Assembly: GCA_964573715.1 (NCBI GenBank)
Contig: CAZNKR010000012.1
Span: 1-45,874, forward strand
Source of the DNA: SVEL01 sp964573715
GTDB lineage: Bacteria; Bacillota; Clostridia; Lachnospirales; Lachnospiraceae
Reading direction: 5' to 3'
Length of the DNA stretch: 45,874 nt
Position 1 is the first letter of the stretch; each line of letters begins with the position of its first letter. A program made the translations under genes and the position numbers. Positions 42,393-45,874 of the stretch are shown here, piece after piece. The notes beneath the pieces were generated by a model. It saw only the letters and a program-made list of their open reading frames with translations. It had not been told where the DNA came from and made no database searches.

Positions 42393-42602
42393 ATGAGCGA
42401 AGCTGCTTCAAATCAGAAAGTTAAGAAGAGCTGGTTCAAGGGTCTTAAAGCTGAATTTAAGAAGATTATCTGGCCAGACAAAATGACAGTTGCTCGTCAG
42501 ACAACCACAGTTGTTGTTATCTCACTAGCTTTGGGCGTTATTATCAAGGTAGTAGACATGCTTGTTCAGGCAGGCTTTAGTCTAATTTTTCCAGTAGGGT
42601 AA
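42393..42602 (+). CDS. secE: Preprotein translocase subunit SecE
   Basis: 69 residues. The conserved amphipathic segment WFKGLKAEFKKIIWPDKMTV is followed by one membrane helix (TVVVISLALGVIIKVVDMLV). This single-span form is usual in Gram-positives. It clamps SecY in the export channel. GGACGGAGG upstream of the ATG; the stop is just before nusG. Confidence 0.95.
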   Translation: MSEAASNQKVKKSWFKGLKAEFKKIIWPDKMTVARQTTTVVVISLALGVIIKVVDMLVQAGFSLIFPVG

Positions 42603-42613
42603 AGGTGACGAAT

Positions 42614-43135
42614 ATGGCAGAAGCAAGTTGGTATGTTGTTCACACTTATTCCGGATACGAGAATAAAGTTAAGGCGAACATCGAGAAAACAATTGAAAAC
42701 AGAAATCTTCAAGACCAAATACTTGAAGTCACAGTTCCTATGCAGGACATGGTTGAAATGAAGAATGGTGCGAAAAAGCAGGTATCTAAGAAAATGTTTC
42801 CTGGATACGTATTACTTCATATGATTATGAATGATGATACTTGGTATGTTGTTCGTAATACTAGAGGTGTTACAGGCTTTGTAGGACCTGGATCAAAACC
42901 AGTACCTCTAACTGAAGAGGAAATGAAACCTTTAGGTATTAATGTTCCTCAGATAGTTTGTGACTTCAATATGGGTGATACAGTTATAGTAACAAGCGGT
43001 GTATGGGAAAATACAGTGGGTGTTATTAAGGCTATTAATCATAATAAACAGATGCTTACAATTTCTGTTGATATGTTTGGTCGAGAGACTCCAGTTGAAA
43101 TCAGTTTTTCTGAAGTAAAGAAAATGGAGTTCTAG
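42614..43135 (+). CDS. nusG: Transcription termination/antitermination factor NusG
   Basis: Residues begin MAEASWYVVHTYSGYENKVK, the standard NusG start, so ATG 42614 (AAAGGTG six bases upstream) is preferred to GTG 42605. NGN domain with FPGYVLLHMIMNDDTWYVVR and GFVGPGSKPVPLTEEE; C-terminal KOW domain GDTVIVTSGVWENTVGVIKA. Binds RNA polymerase clamp and links it to Rho or the ribosome. 173 residues. Confidence 0.97.
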   Translation: MAEASWYVVHTYSGYENKVKANIEKTIENRNLQDQILEVTVPMQDMVEMKNGAKKQVSKKMFPGYVLLHMIMNDDTWYVVRNTRGVTGFVGPGSKPVPLTEEEMKPLGINVPQIVCDFNMGDTVIVTSGVWENTVGVIKAINHNKQMLTISVDMFGRETPVEISFSEVKKMEF

Positions 43136-43192
43136 TCATTAGAACGTGACACGCAAGTGTCAGGCATGTAACGAAAGCACTGCGAAAGCAGA

Positions 43193-43242
43193 GTGGGAGG
43201 ACGTCAAGGATTTATTTCCTGTGAATCTTCCGATAATACCAC
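43193..43242 (+). promoter_or_regulatory. L1-type operator upstream of rplK (mimic of 23S rRNA L1 site)
   Basis: GTGGGAGG (43193-43200) and CCGATAATACCAC (43230-43242) pair through GTGG/CCAC and flank an internal loop. In 23S rRNA the L1 site has GGTGGGAGGC on one side and GAAATACCACC on the other. L1 is made from this operon and probably represses its own message here. Hairpins at 43148-43161 (GACAC/GTGTC) and 43178-43195 come before it. Confidence 0.65.
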
Positions 43243-43261
43243 AATTTAGGAGGTGCCTAAA

Positions 43262-43687
43262 ATGGCAAAGAAAGTAGAAGGATATATTAAATTACAGATC
43301 GCTGCTGGTAAGGCTACACCAGCTCCACCAGTTGGTCCAGCACTCGGACAGCATGGTGTTAACATTGTTCAGTTCACAAAGGAATTCAATGCAAGAACTG
43401 AAAGCCAGGCAGGAATGGTCATTCCAGTTGTTATCACAGTATACGCAGATAGAAGTTTTAGCTTTATTACTAAGACTCCTCCAGCTGCAGTTTTATTAAA
43501 GAAAGCTTGCAAGATTCAATCTGGTTCAGGCGTTCCAAATAAGACAAAGGTTGCTACAATTACAAAGGCAGAAGTACAAAAAATTGCTGAAACAAAGATG
43601 CCTGATTTAAATGCTGCAACTATTGAAGCTGCAACAAGCATGATCGCTGGTACAGCAAGATCAATGGGTATCACAGTAGTAGACTAA
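43262..43687 (+). CDS. rplK: 50S ribosomal protein L11
   Basis: 141 residues starting MAKKVEGYIKLQIAAGKATP, with APPVGPALGQHGVNIVQFTK and C-terminal GTARSMGITVVD. Start at ATG 43262 set by AGGAGG 43249-43254; a GTG at 43253 in the SD is in frame. Part of the GTPase-associated stalk base; needed for the RelA stringent response. Follows an L1-type operator, so output should be balanced against free L1. Confidence 0.97.
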   Translation: MAKKVEGYIKLQIAAGKATPAPPVGPALGQHGVNIVQFTKEFNARTESQAGMVIPVVITVYADRSFSFITKTPPAAVLLKKACKIQSGSGVPNKTKVATITKAEVQKIAETKMPDLNAATIEAATSMIAGTARSMGITVVD

Positions 43688-43704
43688 TAACTGTTAACAA
43701 TTAC

Positions 43705-43762
43705 GTGGGAGGCGAAGACAAACGTCTTGTAGAGCATATAGCTCTAGTCCCGATATTACCAC
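43705..43762 (+). promoter_or_regulatory. Second L1-type operator, between rplK and rplA
   Basis: GTGGGAGGCG (43705-43714) pairs with TACCAC (43757-43762) through GTGG/CCAC and shares CCGATATTACCAC with the upstream operator. Between them are stems AGAC/GTCT and TAGAGC/GCTCTA, which mimic the branching of the rRNA site better than the first. It sits five bases before the SD of rplA. Confidence 0.7.
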
Positions 43763-43777
43763 TAGGAGGTTTTTTAG

Positions 43778-44473
43778 ATGAAACGAGGAAAGAAATACGT
43801 AGAAGCTGCAAAGTTAATCGACAGAGCAACTCTTTACGAAATAAACGATGCAATGGATCTTGTAAAAAAGGCTGCCACTGCAAAATTTGATGAAACAATC
43901 GAAGCTCATATCAGAACAGGTTGTGACGGACGTCATGCTGACCAGCAGATCCGTGGTGCAGTTGTATTACCACACGGTACTGGTAAAAAGGTTAGAGTTT
44001 TAGTATTCGCTAAGGGCGATAAGGTAGCAGAAGCAGAAGCTGCTGGTGCTGAATTCGTTGGTGGAGAAGAACTTATTCCTAAGATCCAGAATGAAGGATG
44101 GTTTGAATTTGATGTTGTTGTTGCTACACCAGACATGATGGGTGTTGTTGGTCGTTTAGGTCGTGTACTTGGACCAAAGGGCTTAATGCCAAATCCTAAG
44201 GCTGGAACAGTAACTATGGACGTTACAAAAGCCGTTAATGATATTAAAGCTGGTAAGATTGAATACAGACTTGACAAAACAAACATTGTTCACGTGCCAA
44301 TTGGTAAAGCTTCATTTACAGAAGCTCAGTTAGCGGACAACTTCCAAACGCTTATTGATGCAATTAACAAGGCTAAGCCTAGTACACTTAAGGGCCAGTA
44401 CTTAAGAAGTGTAACACTTACTTCTACAATGGGTCCTGCTGTTAAGTTAAACCCAGGTAAGCTTGCTAACTAA
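43778..44473 (+). CDS. rplA: 50S ribosomal protein L1
   Basis: 231 residues, MKRGKKYVEAAKLIDRATLY start, HIRTGCDGRHADQQIRGAVV then LPHGTGK, GVVGRLGRVLGPKGLMPNPK and GKIEYRLDKTNIVHVPIGKA, all conserved. Forms the mobile L1 stalk at the E site and, as an RNA-binding protein, should repress this transcript through the two operators. AGGAGG before ATG; terminator downstream. Confidence 0.98.
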   Translation: MKRGKKYVEAAKLIDRATLYEINDAMDLVKKAATAKFDETIEAHIRTGCDGRHADQQIRGAVVLPHGTGKKVRVLVFAKGDKVAEAEAAGAEFVGGEELIPKIQNEGWFEFDVVVATPDMMGVVGRLGRVLGPKGLMPNPKAGTVTMDVTKAVNDIKAGKIEYRLDKTNIVHVPIGKASFTEAQLADNFQTLIDAINKAKPSTLKGQYLRSVTLTSTMGPAVKLNPGKLAN

Positions 44474-44508
44474 TTAGAAATTGTTAGAAAGATAAATTGC
44501 TATTTATT

Positions 44509-44544
44509 AAAGCCAGAGATGCATTTATGTATCTCTGGCTTTTT
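44509..44544 (+). terminator. Terminator after rplA
   Basis: AAAGCCAGAGAT/ATCTCTGGCTTT, a perfect 12-bp stem with a 10-nt loop, followed by TT. Closes the rpmG-rplA unit. Confidence 0.9.
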
Positions 44545-44659
44545 GCATGGTTTTGCTTGTATGAAAAAATGTATTTAACAAAGCGACGTGGTAAAAATGT
44601 TAATAAATATAAAGCATAAAATGTGGCAAAAACTTTAATAAAAAATTTAATAAAAACTG

Positions 44660-44688
44660 TTGACACACACGGGATACTATGATAGTAT
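44660..44688 (+). promoter_or_regulatory. Promoter of rplJ-rplL
   Basis: TTGACA (44660-44665), 17 bases, TAGTAT (44683-44688). Confidence 0.8.
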
Positions 44689-44693
44689 GTGTT

Positions 44694-44797
44694 GGTATGC
44701 CGAAGACAGTAGGTTCGCGAAAGTGATCAAATATCCTACCGAGGAAATCTTATTATTGATTTATCACCTCTCATGTCTTTGATTTGAGAGGTTTTTT
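44694..44797 (+). promoter_or_regulatory. L10 leader with transcription attenuator
   Basis: ATGCCGAAGACAGTAGGTT then ATATCCTACCGAGG form the conserved L10-L12-binding kink-turn structure (pairing AGTAGG/CCTAC). A terminator-like hairpin ACCTCTCA/TGAGAGGT (44766-44773, 44785-44792) and T-run follow. Excess L10-L12 complex would stabilise the leader and cause early termination or block translation. Confidence 0.85.
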
Positions 44798-44859
44798 ATT
44801 GATATTAATCCATATCGGCATGAGCGTTAGCTCGTTATTAATATAAGGAGGCAACATTC

Positions 44860-45354
44860 ATGGCTAAAGTAGAACTTAAGAAACCTGTTGTAGATGAGAT
44901 TAGCGAATTATTAAATGGCGCTAAGACAGCAGTTGTAGTTAATTACCGTGGACTTACTGTTGAAGAAGACACATCTCTTCGTAAGCAGCTAAGAGAAGCA
45001 GGTGTTGTATACAAAGTGTACAAGAACACAATGATCAATTTCGCTGTTAAAGGAACAGAGTTTGAAGAATTAAGTAAACATTTAGAAGGACCTACAGCAT
45101 TAGCAGTATGTAAGGAAGATGCAACAGCAGCTGCAAGAATTTTATACAAATTCTCACAGACAGCTCCTACACTTGAACTTAAAGCTGGAGTAGTTGAAGG
45201 TACTTACTATGATGAAGCTGGAATCAAGGTTATTGCAACAGTTCCTTCAAGAGAAGAACTTCTTTCAAAATTCCTTGGAAGCATCCAGTCACCAGTTACA
45301 AACTTTGCTCGTGTTATTAAGCAAATCGCTGAAAAGAACGAAGCAACAGCTTAA
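44860..45354 (+). CDS. rplJ: 50S ribosomal protein L10
   Basis: 164 residues: VDEISELLNGAKTAVVVNYR, GLTVEEDTSLRKQLREAGV, VYKVYKNTMINFAVKGTEFE, and a C-terminal helix NFARVIKQIAEKNE that holds L7/L12 dimers. The long leader gives autogenous control. TAAGGAGGC precedes the ATG. Confidence 0.97.
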   Translation: MAKVELKKPVVDEISELLNGAKTAVVVNYRGLTVEEDTSLRKQLREAGVVYKVYKNTMINFAVKGTEFEELSKHLEGPTALAVCKEDATAAARILYKFSQTAPTLELKAGVVEGTYYDEAGIKVIATVPSREELLSKFLGSIQSPVTNFARVIKQIAEKNEATA

Positions 45355-45455
45355 TTATTTCTAGACCATTCTAGTTTGCTAGAAGATCAGTAGAAAAATT
45401 TAAGACACATTTTAGAACGAAAAGTTCATATCAAATTATTATGGAGGATATTACA

Positions 45456-45821
45456 ATGACAACTCAGGAAATTATTGAAGTAATCAAAGGTTTATCAGTA
45501 TTAGAATTAAACGATTTAGTAAAGGCATGTGAAGAAGAATTTGGCGTATCTGCAGCAGCAGGCGTTGTAGTTGCAGCAGCAGGTGCTGGCGCAGCAGCAG
45601 CTGAAGAAAAGACAGAATTTGACGTAGAATTAACAGAAGTTGGCCCTAACAAAGTTAAGGTTATCAAAGTTGTTAAGGATGCTACAGGTCTTGGACTTAA
45701 GGAAGCAAAAGACATCGTTGATGGTGCTCCTAAGGTTATCAAAGAAGCAGTTTCTAAGGCAGAAGCTGATGATATCAAAGCTAAACTTGAAGCAGAAGGT
45801 GCTAAAGTTACAGTTAAATAA
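45456..45821 (+). CDS. rplL: 50S ribosomal protein L7/L12
   Basis: 121 residues from the ATG at 45456: MTTQEIIEVIKGLSVLELND, an Ala/Val/Gly hinge (AGVVVAAAGAGAAAAEEK), and C-terminal TEFDVELTEVGPNKVKVIKV with GLGLKEAKDIVDGAPKVIKE. GGAGG at 45443-45447 sets this start; the in-frame ATG at 45441 lies in the SD region. It forms the flexible stalk that recruits translational GTPases. rpoB normally follows, probably just past the window end. Confidence 0.97.
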   Translation: MTTQEIIEVIKGLSVLELNDLVKACEEEFGVSAAAGVVVAAAGAGAAAAEEKTEFDVELTEVGPNKVKVIKVVKDATGLGLKEAKDIVDGAPKVIKEAVSKAEADDIKAKLEAEGAKVTVK

Positions 45822-45874
45822 GTATGAAATTTTTCAAGGAAAAATTTTATGCCCGACTTGCTGTCCGAAGGACA

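Overview
The window comes from an AT-rich, Gram-positive, motile anaerobe, most likely a Lachnospiraceae member near Butyrivibrio/Pseudobutyrivibrio/Roseburia. Three things suggest this: the Bacillus-like flagellar gene order (mbl-flhO-flhP; comFC-yvyF-flgM-flgN-flgK-flgL-fliW-csrA-flag genes-hag), the FliW/CsrA pair, and strong AAGGAGG ribosome binding sites. The assignment rests on protein and promoter appearance, not on a database search. A run of exactly 100 N at 35533-35632 shows that the sequence is scaffolded there.

Layout. 1-565: debris of a mobile element, probably a serine recombinase tail. 566-1299: no gene, but two diverged copies of a hairpin-containing element, a perfect 19-bp hairpin, and candidate sigma-D and sigma-A promoters. 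1300-4285: mreB/mbl, flhO, flhP and a FlgJ-type rod protein. 4438-7813: recD2, comFC and yvyF. 7943-14316: flgM operon with a textbook sigma-D promoter and two tandem flgK genes, ending in fliW-csrA. 14470-18145: flaG, an oversized fliD, fliS and a FliT-like chaperone. 18377-19189: a short flagellin. 19329-34268: an eleven-gene sugar and glycosylation operon on the + strand. 34274-39295: four more glycosyltransferases around a 13-bp minisatellite, three of them DUF3880/CgeB-type paralogues. 39482-40393: decayed hipBA-like and GntR/ABC genes. 40540-41820: an orphan FliD-like protein. 42226-45821: rpmG-secE-nusG-rplK-rplA and rplJ-rplL, with ribosomal-protein RNA leaders.

How it works together. 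FlgM (anti-sigma) controls sigma-D. Sites of the form CTAAA/GTAAA-N16-CCGATAA/T precede flgM, flaG and the flagellin gene. Looser versions precede mreB, the glycosylation operon and the minus-strand glycosyltransferase at 34274-35260, which ties the sugar genes to flagellar expression. FliW and CsrA form the flagellin-sensing translational switch. The leaders of the flagellin gene, of flaG and of the orphan fliD-like gene each show a small hairpin with GGA in its loop plus an SD GGA, the architecture CsrA uses. The island encodes a methyltransferase-kinase-like fusion, a methyltransferase-GT2 fusion, a sugar aminotransferase, an ATP-grasp ligase, a Gfo/Idh/MocA oxidoreductase, a CitC-like nucleotidylyltransferase fused to an SGNH-like region, an FrhB-type Fe-S protein, an aldo/keto reductase and a pyruvyl-transferase-family protein. 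This fits a heavily decorated glycan, most simply on the flagellin (inference from position and promoters).

The most interesting signals are the uncharacterised glycan island under flagellar control, the CsrA-type hairpins in three leaders, the minisatellite in a divergent promoter region, two apparent mimics of the 23S rRNA L1-binding site in the rplK-rplA transcript, and the unclassified duplicated element upstream of mreB.
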